Below are positions 34,758-42,832 of a stretch of DNA of 64,000 bases, piece after piece. The stretch lies in the NCBI GenBank assembly GCA_024229395.1, contig JAAESM010000061.1, positions 52,435 to 116,434 of the forward strand, given 5' to 3'. The notes below the pieces were generated by a model. That model did not search any database. It was not told the origin of the DNA and saw only the letters and a list, made by a program, of their open reading frames with translations. Numbering within the stretch: position 1 is the stretch's first letter; every line of letters starts with the position of its first letter. Source of the stretch: Planctomycetota bacterium (GTDB taxonomy: Bacteria; Planctomycetota; UBA1135). The position numbers were made by a program, and so were the translations under genes.

Positions 34758-35993
34758 ATGAATCGGCTTGCTCGCCTCTGGACTGAACTGTGCAATCGCA
34801 CCGACTACGAATCTTGTAGTCGGCCGCGCGCCGCGCGTTTCCGCCTCGACACCATCCACGGGCTGCTGGAGCGGCTTGGAAACCCGCAAACGGAGGTCCC
34901 AGCCCTGCATGTAGCGGGGTCTAAGGGCAAGGGCACCGTCAGCCACTTCATGGAGCGAGGATTGCGCTCTGCAGGCTTCAAGACTGGCCTTTACACGTCT
35001 CCACACTTGTCTGACTGGCGAGAACGGATCCGTGTCGATGGCGATTTCGCCGCCGATGAGCATCTAGCCGACGCCTTCCAGGCCGTCTTGGATGCCTCAG
35101 GTGGTGAGGAAACCTTCTTCGATCTGCTCACCGCCGCCGCGATCCTGACCTTCAAGAACAGCGCTTGCGACATCATGATCCTGGAAACTGGGCTTGGCGG
35201 ACGGTTTGATTCGACCAATGTGGTGGAACCGCTGGCCTCGGCGGTGACCTCGATCGAGTTGGAGCATGTCGATGTGTTAGGGCCAGAGCTGGCCGATATC
35301 GCCTTCGAGAAGGCTGGCATCTTTAAGCCCAACGCTACTTTGTGGTGCGGGCGCAACATCCCCGAGAGCGCGATGAAAGTGTTGGCGGAGCAGGCAGCTC
35401 TTTGTGATGGGCAGCTGCATATGCCAGCAACCGGTGCTGCCGCAGCAGCTGGCTTTGATCATCCGCAGGTCCATATGCGCGATAATTTCGCGCTGGCAGC
35501 AGCCATGTTGGCCACTCTGCCCAGGCCGTTCTCCAAAACCGCCGAATTTCTCTACGAGCTAGCGACCCAAGAAGGAGCTTTGGATCTGCCCGGTCGCTGG
35601 GAGCGGCGCTTGCTGCCAGATGGGCGCACGGTGATCCTGGATGTGGCGCACTCCGCGAACTCCTTGGCGTCAGTGTTGCAGGCATTCCGCAGCAGCTACC
35701 CGGAACAAAAACGCGGCGTGGTCTTGGCTTTGCGCGACGACAAGGATCCGCAGGAATTGGCCGATTCGATCATCGAGCGCGTCGGCCCGCATCCGATCGG
35801 CGAACAATGGTGGACTGCTCCGGCTGGCGATCATCCGCGCTCCGCCGACCCGGCTAGAATTGCTGCCTGTTTCGGTGCCACTGCCCTAAAAGGAGTAGCG
35901 TTGCCGGCGGGCCCCGAAATCCTGCTGGTCACCGGCTCGACCTACCTGGTCGGAGCTGTGCGTCCGCAAACCAAATCCCTAAGCAGTCCGTGA
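34758..35993 (+). CDS. folC: Bifunctional folylpolyglutamate / dihydrofolate synthase
   Basis: FolC ligates glutamate to dihydropteroate and to tetrahydrofolates. The 411-residue protein has the Mur-ligase-type P-loop GSKGKGT at about 51-57 (HVAGSKGKGTVSHFME), GLYTSPHLSDWRERI, the ETGLGGRFDSTNVV motif, and LDVAHSANSL opening the C-terminal glutamate-ligase domain (usual family form D-G-A-H-N). The stop overlaps the ispH GTG start by four bases. Confidence 0.93.
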   Translation: MNRLARLWTELCNRTDYESCSRPRAARFRLDTIHGLLERLGNPQTEVPALHVAGSKGKGTVSHFMERGLRSAGFKTGLYTSPHLSDWRERIRVDGDFAADEHLADAFQAVLDASGGEETFFDLLTAAAILTFKNSACDIMILETGLGGRFDSTNVVEPLASAVTSIELEHVDVLGPELADIAFEKAGIFKPNATLWCGRNIPESAMKVLAEQAALCDGQLHMPATGAAAAAGFDHPQVHMRDNFALAAAMLATLPRPFSKTAEFLYELATQEGALDLPGRWERRLLPDGRTVILDVAHSANSLASVLQAFRSSYPEQKRGVVLALRDDKDPQELADSIIERVGPHPIGEQWWTAPAGDHPRSADPARIAACFGATALKGVALPAGPEILLVTGSTYLVGAVRPQTKSLSSP

Positions 35994-37150
35994 AGTTCGA
36001 TAACAGCGAAGTCCGTTTGACCTACCGCAGTGAGTTGGTGGAAGAGTTGCGTGCCGTCGGCAGTAAGACGGTGGGTGAGTTGGAGCTGCTGCTGCCCAAT
36101 AGTTTGGGTTTCTGCTGGGGTGTGGATCGAGCCTTGGCCATGGTTGAAGCGGCGCGCCGCGAGCATGGCGATCGCCCCATGTGGTTGATTTCATCAATCA
36201 TTCATAACCCGCGCGTGAACGCCGATCTGCGAGAGCAGGGCATTGGTTTCTTGCGCGGGCGGCATGCGATTAAGGGTGCGTGGGAGCAACTCAATCCGAA
36301 TGATGTGGTCATCGTGCCGGCATTCAGCGCCACCGTCGAGGACATGACTTATCTTCGCCAGCGCGGCGTGACGGTCGTTGACACCACCTGCCCGTGGGTG
36401 ATCAAACCACATAAACGCACCCTCAAGTACCTCAAGGAAGGCTTCACCACCATCATTCATGGCACGGTGGGGCATGAGGAAACCGCCGCAACCTGTTCGC
36501 TGATCGAAAGCGAAGGCGGCCATTACGTGGTGGTCTACTCGATCGAAGAGGCCGAGGTGCTGGCCGGTTACTTGGAAGGCGTGGTCGACGCCAATTACCT
36601 GCGCGACAACCTGCGTGAAGGTTCCTTCTCGCCAGGTATCAGCGCTGATCGCGATTTGATTCGCCTGGGCGTGATCAACCAGACCACCATGCTCGCTTCT
36701 GAGTCGCGTGCGATTGGCGATCGTCTGAAGAATGCGTTGGAGAAGCGCGATGGTGCGGCCAAGTTGGAAGACAACTTCCGCGACTTCGACACTATCTGCC
36801 GCGCCACCCAAGACAATCAAGATGCCGCCGCGGCGGTGGCCGCCTTGAAGCCGGATGTTTATCTGGTGGTGGGGGGCTATGACTCCTCCAACACCAAGAA
36901 CCTGGCGCGCGTCGGCCGACGTCTTGGAGTTCCGGCCTATCACATTGAAGGGCCGCATTGCGTGGGAGAGCAGCTCGAGCATCGCCATCGTGAAAGCGGC
37001 GAAATCCTGGTGGAAACCGCCTGGCTGCCAGCAAAAAGACCGCTGAAAGTGGCCTTCACGGCCGGTGCAAGCACTCCTGACGCCCTGCTGGGAGAGGTAA
37101 TCGACAGTTTGGTGGACTATGTCGGAAAAATACCTACCAAAGCCGAATAA
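35990..37150 (+). CDS. ispH: 4-hydroxy-3-methylbut-2-enyl diphosphate reductase
   Basis: IspH is the last enzyme of the MEP isoprenoid pathway, a [4Fe-4S] reductase yielding IPP and DMAPP. The three cluster cysteines are visible in SLGFCWGVDRAL (about 42), VDTTCPWV (about 135) and FDTICRATQ (about 265); substrate-binding His and Glu are in IIHNPRVN and HGTVGHEET. At 386 residues it is longer than the 315-residue E. coli enzyme, with about 30 extra N-terminal residues and an insertion near 190-215 (EGVVDANYLRDNLREG), as in cyanobacterial and plant forms. Start is GTG, overlapping folC. Confidence 0.93.
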   Translation: MKFDNSEVRLTYRSELVEELRAVGSKTVGELELLLPNSLGFCWGVDRALAMVEAARREHGDRPMWLISSIIHNPRVNADLREQGIGFLRGRHAIKGAWEQLNPNDVVIVPAFSATVEDMTYLRQRGVTVVDTTCPWVIKPHKRTLKYLKEGFTTIIHGTVGHEETAATCSLIESEGGHYVVVYSIEEAEVLAGYLEGVVDANYLRDNLREGSFSPGISADRDLIRLGVINQTTMLASESRAIGDRLKNALEKRDGAAKLEDNFRDFDTICRATQDNQDAAAAVAALKPDVYLVVGGYDSSNTKNLARVGRRLGVPAYHIEGPHCVGEQLEHRHRESGEILVETAWLPAKRPLKVAFTAGASTPDALLGEVIDSLVDYVGKIPTKAE

Positions 37151-37157
37151 CCTGTCT

Positions 37158-37163
37158 TAATAT
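37158..37163 (+). promoter_or_regulatory. -10 box of ric
   Basis: TAATAT, eight bases before the ATG at 37172, in the 21-base gap after ispH. Transcription from it would give an mRNA with almost no leader. Confidence 0.35.
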
Positions 37164-37171
37164 CCTCTGCC

Positions 37172-37885
37172 ATGTCAGAGCCCACCTCTACTGTTCCCAT
37201 CGGTGATCTAGTCACCGCCAAGCCCGGCCGGTCGCGCGTTTTCGAGAAGTTTGGAGTCGATTACTGCTGCCGCGGTAATCAGACCCTCGAGGCCGCCTGC
37301 ACTGCCGACGGCAAGGATTTGGATGCCATCCTCGCCGCACTGGCTGAGTTTGATGCCTCGAACGAATCCTGCCATGAGCCAGATTGCGGCGCCATGAGCT
37401 TGATCGAATTGGTCGATCACCTCGAAGCCACGCACCACCAGTATCTCAAAGAAGAGCTCGAACCTCTGACCGAATTGGTCGAGAAGGTATTCCGAGTACA
37501 CGGCCGTAACTTTGAGTGGCTCGGTGACTTACGTCGTTTCTACCGAGACTTGGTGTTGGAGCTTGGCCCGCACCTCGATAAGGAAGAGAAGGTCTTGTTC
37601 CCGATGATCCGTGAGCTGGAACGCTCGGCTGCCAAGCCCAGCTTCCATTGCGGAAGTGTAGGCAACCCAATCCACGTGATGGAGATGGAGCATGACTCCG
37701 CGGGCCATGTGCTCGCCGCCATGCGCAAGCTCACTTCGGATTACACGCCGCCCGAGGGGGCATGCAACAGCTTCCGCGCCATGATGGAGCGCTTGGAGGC
37801 TTTGGAATATGACCTGCACCGTCATATTCACAAGGAGAACTCGATTCTCCACCCGAAGGCGAAGGCCTTGGAAGCGTCGCTGTAA
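37172..37885 (+). CDS. Iron-sulfur cluster repair di-iron protein (RIC/ScdA/YtfE)
   Basis: RIC proteins restore Fe-S clusters damaged by nitric oxide or peroxide. The N-terminal ScdA_N domain (about 5-65) contains the conserved VDYCCRGNQTLEAAC. The hemerythrin-like domain (about 75-235) supplies the di-iron ligands: His in LEATHHQYLKEE, HLDKEEKVLFPM, EMEHDSAGHVL and LHRHIHKENSILHP. The length, 237 residues, is standard. Its place after ispH, an Fe-S enzyme, is suggestive but not evidence of a shared pathway. Confidence 0.93.
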   Translation: MSEPTSTVPIGDLVTAKPGRSRVFEKFGVDYCCRGNQTLEAACTADGKDLDAILAALAEFDASNESCHEPDCGAMSLIELVDHLEATHHQYLKEELEPLTELVEKVFRVHGRNFEWLGDLRRFYRDLVLELGPHLDKEEKVLFPMIRELERSAAKPSFHCGSVGNPIHVMEMEHDSAGHVLAAMRKLTSDYTPPEGACNSFRAMMERLEALEYDLHRHIHKENSILHPKAKALEASL

Positions 37886-37923
37886 CGGTCTTTGATTGTC
37901 GTGCTTTGGTGCTCAGGCGGTGA

Positions 37924-38292
37924 CGTCTGAGCCCGTGGCTGCATCGCGGGAAATCCATTCTCACACTTGCAGCTGTCGTAGCTTTGGCCGGCGCTGGCGC
38001 TATTGGTTGGGTTCCTGGCATCGTCGATCCCTATGGCTCCGGTGACCACACTGGTTGGGCTCTACACGATTACGATTACTAAGCCCCGTCCGACGTCATC
38101 CTGGCTAGTCCTGTAATGGACTTGAGTTCCAGCAACGGAACCGTCTTGAGCTTCTTGACCGAAACTGACTGGGTTGACTATATGGCTCACAGTCCATATT
38201 CCTACGGCAATGGTGTGTCCACTGCTCCTTATTCTTGTAGTTGCAGGCGGTTTTGGATTTGCATGTGGCAAGTCGGAACTGAAGCTGCGTGA
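37924..38292 (+). pseudogene. Coding-like remnant between ric and rsgA
   Basis: This is the only long stretch (37886-38366) without a clear gene. In one frame from 37924 it reads a hydrophobic, signal-peptide-like segment (KSILTLAAVVALAGAGAIGW), then VPGIVDPYGSGDHTGWALHDYDY and TAA at 38080-38082. The same frame then continues with SDVILASPVMDLSSSNGTVLSF and ends at 38292. There is no ATG, GTG or TTG before the hydrophobic segment. It could be a decayed exported protein or a short secreted peptide that starts at a rare codon. No family is recognised. Confidence 0.35.
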
Positions 38293-38311
38293 ATCACCCC
38301 ATGCAGCGTGA
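38210..38311 (+). CDS. Possible very small lipoprotein (33 residues)
   Basis: From the ATG at 38210 the product begins MVCPLLLILVVAGG and reaches a lipobox, GFAC-G, then a short charged tail (KSELKLRESPHAA). This is a good lipoprotein signal sequence with an 18-residue body, similar in size to other tiny bacterial lipoproteins. There is no Shine-Dalgarno sequence, and the frame overlaps the remnant described at 37924-38292, so chance is possible. Confidence 0.35.
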   Translation: MVCPLLLILVVAGGFGFACGKSELKLRESPHAA

Positions 38312-38366
38312 GCAAGTGGAGTTCCTCGAACGTGCCGCGGCAACAAGGGAAAAATGACCGAAAGGG

Positions 38367-39353
38367 CTAGCGGCGAGCCTTGTGGTCCGGGCCGTCTTTG
38401 ATCTCGTTGCGGCCAGTGCCGCCGTACACACTCTCCAACTCCTCGAGCAACTCGAGGTAAGAGCGGTAGCGCGACTTCGCCACCCCGCCGTTTTCGTGGG
38501 CGGCAATCACTGCACAATCGGGTTCATCGCGGTGCAAGCATGCAGGGAAGCGACATTCGCCACCTAGCTCACGCATCTCAGCGAAATGCAAACGCAACTC
38601 GTGCGGCGGAATGCCGAAAGGCCGGAACTTGCGCACACCAGGCGTGTCGATCACCGCGCCGCCAATCGCCAGCGGGAACCAGCGTGAGTGCGTGGTGGTA
38701 TGACGCCCCGACATCAAGGAGTTCGAGGTCTCGCGCGTTTCCAACTTCAACTCTGGATCGATGTAGTTCATCAAGGTGGACTTGCCCACCCCGCTCAAGC
38801 CATAAAGCACGCTGGTCTTGTCACGCAGCACTTCCAGTAAGTCGTCCATGCCATCGCCAGTGATGGCGGAGGTCTGCAGGACTTGGACCTCGGCGCTCCG
38901 ATAGCTTTCGCTGATGCGCTCCAGCTTGCGAGGCTTGGATTTGTCGATCTTGTTCAGCACCACCACAGCCGGAATGCCAGCGAAGCTGCAAGTGGTCAAG
39001 ATGCGGTCGGCGACGATCGACGAGAACGGTGGCACACCAACCGAGTTCACCACCACGACTTGATCGACATTGGTGGCGAGCACTTGGCGCAAGTCATAAT
39101 CCTCGCCAGCGACACGTCGGGCAAAGGTATTGCGACGCTCCTGCACCGCATCGATCGCAATGTCGTCGTTCTCGTAAGAGATGGTCACTTGATCGCCAAC
39201 GGCCACCGGGGATTTATCGGTGCCGCGTTCCTCGAACAGGCGGCCGCGCAACAAGGCGGCGCGCATCTCGCCATCGAGCAGCACTTCGCATTGACGTGCA
39301 TCCACCCGCACTACCAAAGCAGTGGTCGAGCGAGGGGCGGGGCTGGATTCCAT
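38367..39353 (-). CDS. rsgA: Ribosome small subunit GTPase RsgA
   Basis: RsgA is a circularly permuted GTPase that aids late 30S maturation. The 328 residues show the N-terminal OB-fold (about 10-75), the permuted G motifs with NKIDKSKP (G4, about 138) before the P-loop GLSGVGKSTL (about 195) and the DTPGVRKF G3 motif, and the C-terminal zinc site C-x5-C-x-H-x5-C in GECRFPACLHRDEPDC. A TAGAAT box ends six bases before the ATG, so its mRNA should be leaderless. Confidence 0.95.
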   Translation of the reverse strand: MESSPAPRSTTALVVRVDARQCEVLLDGEMRAALLRGRLFEERGTDKSPVAVGDQVTISYENDDIAIDAVQERRNTFARRVAGEDYDLRQVLATNVDQVVVVNSVGVPPFSSIVADRILTTCSFAGIPAVVVLNKIDKSKPRKLERISESYRSAEVQVLQTSAITGDGMDDLLEVLRDKTSVLYGLSGVGKSTLMNYIDPELKLETRETSNSLMSGRHTTTHSRWFPLAIGGAVIDTPGVRKFRPFGIPPHELRLHFAEMRELGGECRFPACLHRDEPDCAVIAAHENGGVAKSRYRSYLELLEELESVYGGTGRNEIKDGPDHKARR

Positions 39354-39359
39354 CGCTGC

Positions 39360-39385
39360 ATTCTAAACCGTGGAGGGCGTAGAAT
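39360..39385. promoter_or_regulatory. Divergent leaderless promoters of rsgA and the SpoU methyltransferase
   Basis: Two TAGAAT boxes face outward in a 39-base gap. The minus-strand copy (39360-39365) is six bases from the rsgA ATG. The plus-strand copy (39380-39385) is seven bases from the methyltransferase ATG at 39393. Each would start transcription at or next to its own start codon, and the two footprints would overlap. Confidence 0.5.
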
Positions 39386-39392
39386 AATCAGC

Positions 39393-40295
39393 ATGAACCT
39401 GGATGAGCCGATTCGTTCCGCGCAGAACGCCAAATTGAAGGCGGTGCGGGCCATGCGTGCCGGCAAGGAGCGTGGCTCGACGGTACTCGAAGGTCGCCAT
39501 CTGCTAGAGGAAGCTCTGGATAACGATGTCGCTGTGGCTTGGGTGCTGATTTCCGAGCGTTTGGTCTCTGCCGCGGCCAATCCTGCCACCACGAATGCTG
39601 ATGTGGCGGAAACCACATCGGCTGTCGCGGATGCGGCTGTGACGGACCACGCCAATCCTTCCGATTACTCCACCTTGATTCAGCGCGCCCAGTCCGCTGG
39701 CATCGAAGTTGCCGTCTGCCAGGAATCGTTGCTCGCCGACGTCAGCCGTTTTGAAGGCGCCCCCGATCTGCTCGCATGGGCCAGTCGGCCGCTTGGTGAT
39801 TGGCGTGAAGCCTTGGCGCAGTCGCAACCGGGTGATTGGTGGATGGTTGCTGGCGGAGTGCAGGATCCAGGCAACCTTGGCGCTTTGGTGCGCGTGGCCG
39901 CTGGCTTCGGCGCTGCCGGAGTGCTGTGTTTGAAAGGCGGTGGATCGCCTTGGCATCCACGTGCCTTACGTGGTGCAGCGGGAACCACCTTCCGTTTGCC
40001 AGTCTTTGAACGGATCGAGATCAAGGAGTTCCTTGCCGCCGCCACGGAGTTTGCAGTGGAGCTGTGGGCAACGGCCGCTGATGGTGAATCCGTCGATCCA
40101 AATGCCGCTGCCAGCCGCACTGAAATCGTTGCCTTGATGATGGGAGAAGAAGGGCGCGGATTATCTGCCGAGCTGTTCGATGCCTGCAGCAAACGCGTTG
40201 GCATTCCACTCGACCGTGGTGTGGAGTCGTTGAACGTGGCGACCGCCGCCGCAGTCATCGCTGCAGCCATGCGCGTGCCGAAGGAGCCATCATGA
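39393..40295 (+). CDS. SpoU/TrmH-family RNA 2'-O-methyltransferase
   Basis: 300 residues with an N-terminal substrate-binding domain (about 1-120) and a C-terminal knotted SPOUT domain. The three motifs are present: VAGGVQDPGNLGALVR (motif 1), LMMGEEGRGLSAEL with IPL (motif 2), and ESLNVATAAAVI (motif 3). It adds a 2'-O-methyl group to an rRNA or tRNA ribose, but the target cannot be told from sequence. The N-terminal domain contains an Ala/Thr-rich insertion at about 55-85 (NPATTNADVAETTSAVADAA). The stop overlaps rarA by four bases. Confidence 0.9.
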   Translation: MNLDEPIRSAQNAKLKAVRAMRAGKERGSTVLEGRHLLEEALDNDVAVAWVLISERLVSAAANPATTNADVAETTSAVADAAVTDHANPSDYSTLIQRAQSAGIEVAVCQESLLADVSRFEGAPDLLAWASRPLGDWREALAQSQPGDWWMVAGGVQDPGNLGALVRVAAGFGAAGVLCLKGGGSPWHPRALRGAAGTTFRLPVFERIEIKEFLAAATEFAVELWATAADGESVDPNAAASRTEIVALMMGEEGRGLSAELFDACSKRVGIPLDRGVESLNVATAAAVIAAAMRVPKEPS

Positions 40296-41659
40296 GCGAA
40301 GGTCTCTTCGATAGTCAGGCGTCAGCAACGCAAGCCAACGAGAAGGTCATCTCAGCTGGGGCGCCGCTTGCGGAACGCATGCGCCCGCAGGCATTAGAGG
40401 AAGTCGTCGGGCAAGAGAAGTTGGTCGGTGAAGGTGGTGCTTTGCGTTTGGTCTTCGAAGGCGGCGAACTCGGTTCAATGATCTTTTGGGGGCCTCCCGG
40501 AACCGGCAAGACCACCTTGGCGCGCTTGCTTGCCGCGCGGGCGGACTTGGAATTCCGCACCTTCTCGGCCGTGTTGAGCGGCATCAAGGAAGTGCGCGGC
40601 GCCATGCAGGAAGCGCAACGATTGCGCCAAGCAACTGGTAAACCCACGCTGGTTTTCATCGATGAAATCCATCGCTTCAACAAGGCGCAGCAAGATGCCT
40701 TCTTGCCATTCGTCGAAAGCGGTGACATCACTTTGGTGGGGGCAACCACCGAGAACCCATCCTTCGAGGTAGTCGGCCCGCTGCTGTCACGATTGAGCGT
40801 GCACGTGCTCGAACCGATCGGCCCGGATTCCTTGGTGGTGCTGTTGAAGCGTGCACTCGCAGATAAAGAACGCGGTTATGGCGCGCGCGGTGTCACCGCA
40901 ACCAAAGAACAACTCGCTGCGATCGCCGATTACGCCAGTGGCGACGGCCGCCGCGCCTACGTGGCGCTTGAGGCCGCCGTGCGCAGGTGCGATGTCGGTG
41001 CCCCGATCACCGATGAAATCCTCGAACAGGTCTTTGCCGGTCGTGCTTTGCTGTACGACAAGTCCGGCGAATCACATTACGACTTGATCTCGGCGCTGCA
41101 TAAATCCATCCGCAGTTCGGATGCCGACGCCAGCCTGTATTGGTTGATCCGTATGCTCAAGTCTGGCGAAGATCCAATGTTTCTGGCCCGACGTTTGGTG
41201 CGCATGGCGTCGGAAGATATCGGCATGGCCGATCCGAATGCGCTGAAGGTTGCGGTTGCTGCACGTGATGCTTTCCACTTCCTTGGCCGACCTGAAGGGG
41301 AATTGGCCTTGGCTGAAGCTGCGGTCTATTTGGCGATCGCACCAAAGTCGAATGCAATCTACATGGCTTACAAGGCCATCAGTCGCGAGCTGGATTCTGG
41401 CTACGCACATGAAGTACCGAAGCATCTACGCAACGCACCGACCAAGTTGATGAAGGCGAAAGGTTGGGCGGTCGGCCAGAAGTACGCGCATGATGAAGAA
41501 GGCGCAATCACGGGTATGACTTGTTTGCCCGATGCACTCGTCGACAAGCGCTTCTACCAGCCAACCGAATATGGGTTGGAGGCGCGCATCAAGGTGCGCA
41601 TGGAAGAGATCCGTGCCGCGGTCGCCGAGCGCCGGAAGAAAGGCGACTCCAGCGATTGA
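40292..41659 (+). CDS. rarA: Replication-associated recombination protein A (RarA/MgsA)
   Basis: RarA is an AAA+ ATPase of the clamp-loader type acting at stalled forks. 455 residues with MRPQALEEVVGQEKLVG at the start, Walker A GPPGTGKTTLARL (about 69-81), Walker B LVFIDEIHRFNKAQQDA (about 120), sensor 1 GATTENPSF, and the C-terminal tetramerisation domain with ASEDIGMADPNAL and KSNAIYMAYKA. Its start overlaps the methyltransferase stop. Confidence 0.95.
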   Translation: MSEGLFDSQASATQANEKVISAGAPLAERMRPQALEEVVGQEKLVGEGGALRLVFEGGELGSMIFWGPPGTGKTTLARLLAARADLEFRTFSAVLSGIKEVRGAMQEAQRLRQATGKPTLVFIDEIHRFNKAQQDAFLPFVESGDITLVGATTENPSFEVVGPLLSRLSVHVLEPIGPDSLVVLLKRALADKERGYGARGVTATKEQLAAIADYASGDGRRAYVALEAAVRRCDVGAPITDEILEQVFAGRALLYDKSGESHYDLISALHKSIRSSDADASLYWLIRMLKSGEDPMFLARRLVRMASEDIGMADPNALKVAVAARDAFHFLGRPEGELALAEAAVYLAIAPKSNAIYMAYKAISRELDSGYAHEVPKHLRNAPTKLMKAKGWAVGQKYAHDEEGAITGMTCLPDALVDKRFYQPTEYGLEARIKVRMEEIRAAVAERRKKGDSSD

Positions 41660-41677
41660 GCTTGGAACCGAGACGCG

Positions 41678-42325
41678 TTAGCCGAACTGGTTTTGTCGTT
41701 CTAGCGAACCAGACAAGAAAGCCAAATCACCACGCACGCCCATCGCGCGCAATGCCAATCCTTTCTTGGCGGTGCGGTCGAAGACATCATTGATCTTCGA
41801 CGCCGGCAAACCATACAGACACAACTGACCTTCAGGGCGCATGCGCTTGACCAGTGGAGCGGCACTGGTGAGTGACTCTGGCACTTGGCCATCACAACCC
41901 ATGGCAACCATGTGATGGAAAGCACCGTCGACCGCATCGTCAACGCGCTTCAGCTTGCGCACTTCCGTGGGGCTTTGGCGGCGGGCAACCAGGCGATCGA
42001 AGACTTCCACCTCTGTGGGGTGTAAGACCACTTCCACGAAGGCCGCTTCCAGACAAACCGCGATGTAAGCGGCCAGTGCAATACCAGGACCCATGCCCAA
42101 GAAGGACATGCGTTGACGCGTAGATTTGGGAAGTGCAGCCGCTGGAGCCATGGCTTGGGCGGCCAACAAGGCGCCGCTTTGAACCCAACGTGGTATCAGC
42201 TCTTCCGCGTCGGCCAAGGGTACGACCGAATCTTCGCCGCTGTCGCGTGCATGTTGACTGCCGGATTCCCCAAGATCGAGAACCAGGTGGCCGAGTTGCA
42301 ACGGGCGCTCGGTGGTTAGCTCCAT
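41678..42325 (-). CDS. Unknown protein, possibly Rossmann-like
   Basis: A 215-residue protein of unassigned family. A central segment, FLGMGPGIALAAYIAVCLEAAFVEVVLHPTEVEVFDRL, resembles the beta-alpha-beta of a nucleotide-binding fold, and the later DGAFHHMVAMG and MRPEGQLCLYGLP resemble the cofactor domain of medium-chain dehydrogenases; no catalytic domain is present. That resemblance is tentative. The start is taken at the ATG 42325 because the upstream 13 codons are rich in Arg/Cys/Pro and unlike protein. Convergent with rarA. Confidence 0.6.
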   Translation of the reverse strand: MELTTERPLQLGHLVLDLGESGSQHARDSGEDSVVPLADAEELIPRWVQSGALLAAQAMAPAAALPKSTRQRMSFLGMGPGIALAAYIAVCLEAAFVEVVLHPTEVEVFDRLVARRQSPTEVRKLKRVDDAVDGAFHHMVAMGCDGQVPESLTSAAPLVKRMRPEGQLCLYGLPASKINDVFDRTAKKGLALRAMGVRGDLAFLSGSLERQNQFG

Positions 42326-42410
42326 GGGTGCAGGGTAGCAGCGAGTGGCGGTGGGGCGCAGCATGATTGGCGCCGTGCCACTTGAATAGCTTGCCGCGTA
42401 ATCGCCAAGC

Positions 42411-42773
42411 CTAGTAGATAATCTGGCTTGCTGCGAAAATCACCATTAAGACGGCAGCCAGAATTGCCAAGAGGCTGAATAGCAAGGGCAAGAGATGCAC
42501 AGGGCGGAAGCAATTCGGGCCCCTCTCAGCCCACGCTCGGCGCAGGAAGAATGCAGCGATGCCGCCGACGGTTACGTTAGCAATCAGGATGCTCCACTCC
42601 AATACCGACAGCGGATCAGGTCCACTACTCTTGCCGTTGTAATCAAAAATCGTGGTGATATTGAAAAACACAATCGCTGCCACTGCGGCCTGTCCAATCG
42701 CTCCCGCGAACCCGGACAACCATAGCCACTGACCGAAACTCGGTGCGTCAGGTTGCGTGTTGGAATCTTGCAT
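42411..42773 (-). CDS. Unknown small membrane protein
   Basis: 120 residues with three hydrophobic segments: GFAGAIGQAAVAAIVFFNI, WSILIANVTVGGIAAFFL and LLPLLFSLLAILAAVLMVIF. The N-terminus is polar (MQDSNTQPDAPS). An in-frame ATG three codons earlier (42782) is possible. No family recognised. Confidence 0.6.
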   Translation of the reverse strand: MQDSNTQPDAPSFGQWLWLSGFAGAIGQAAVAAIVFFNITTIFDYNGKSSGPDPLSVLEWSILIANVTVGGIAAFFLRRAWAERGPNCFRPVHLLPLLFSLLAILAAVLMVIFAASQIIY

Positions 42774-42832
42774 ACACGACAATCATACTCATTTCCCTCG
42801 CCGCCCTGCCAACAACCAATCACACAACCAAC

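Noticed and set aside
38883..39392. 170-codon N-terminal extension of the SpoU methyltransferase
   Set aside because: It is antisense to rsgA, and the methyltransferase start at 39393 has its own -10 box seven bases upstream.
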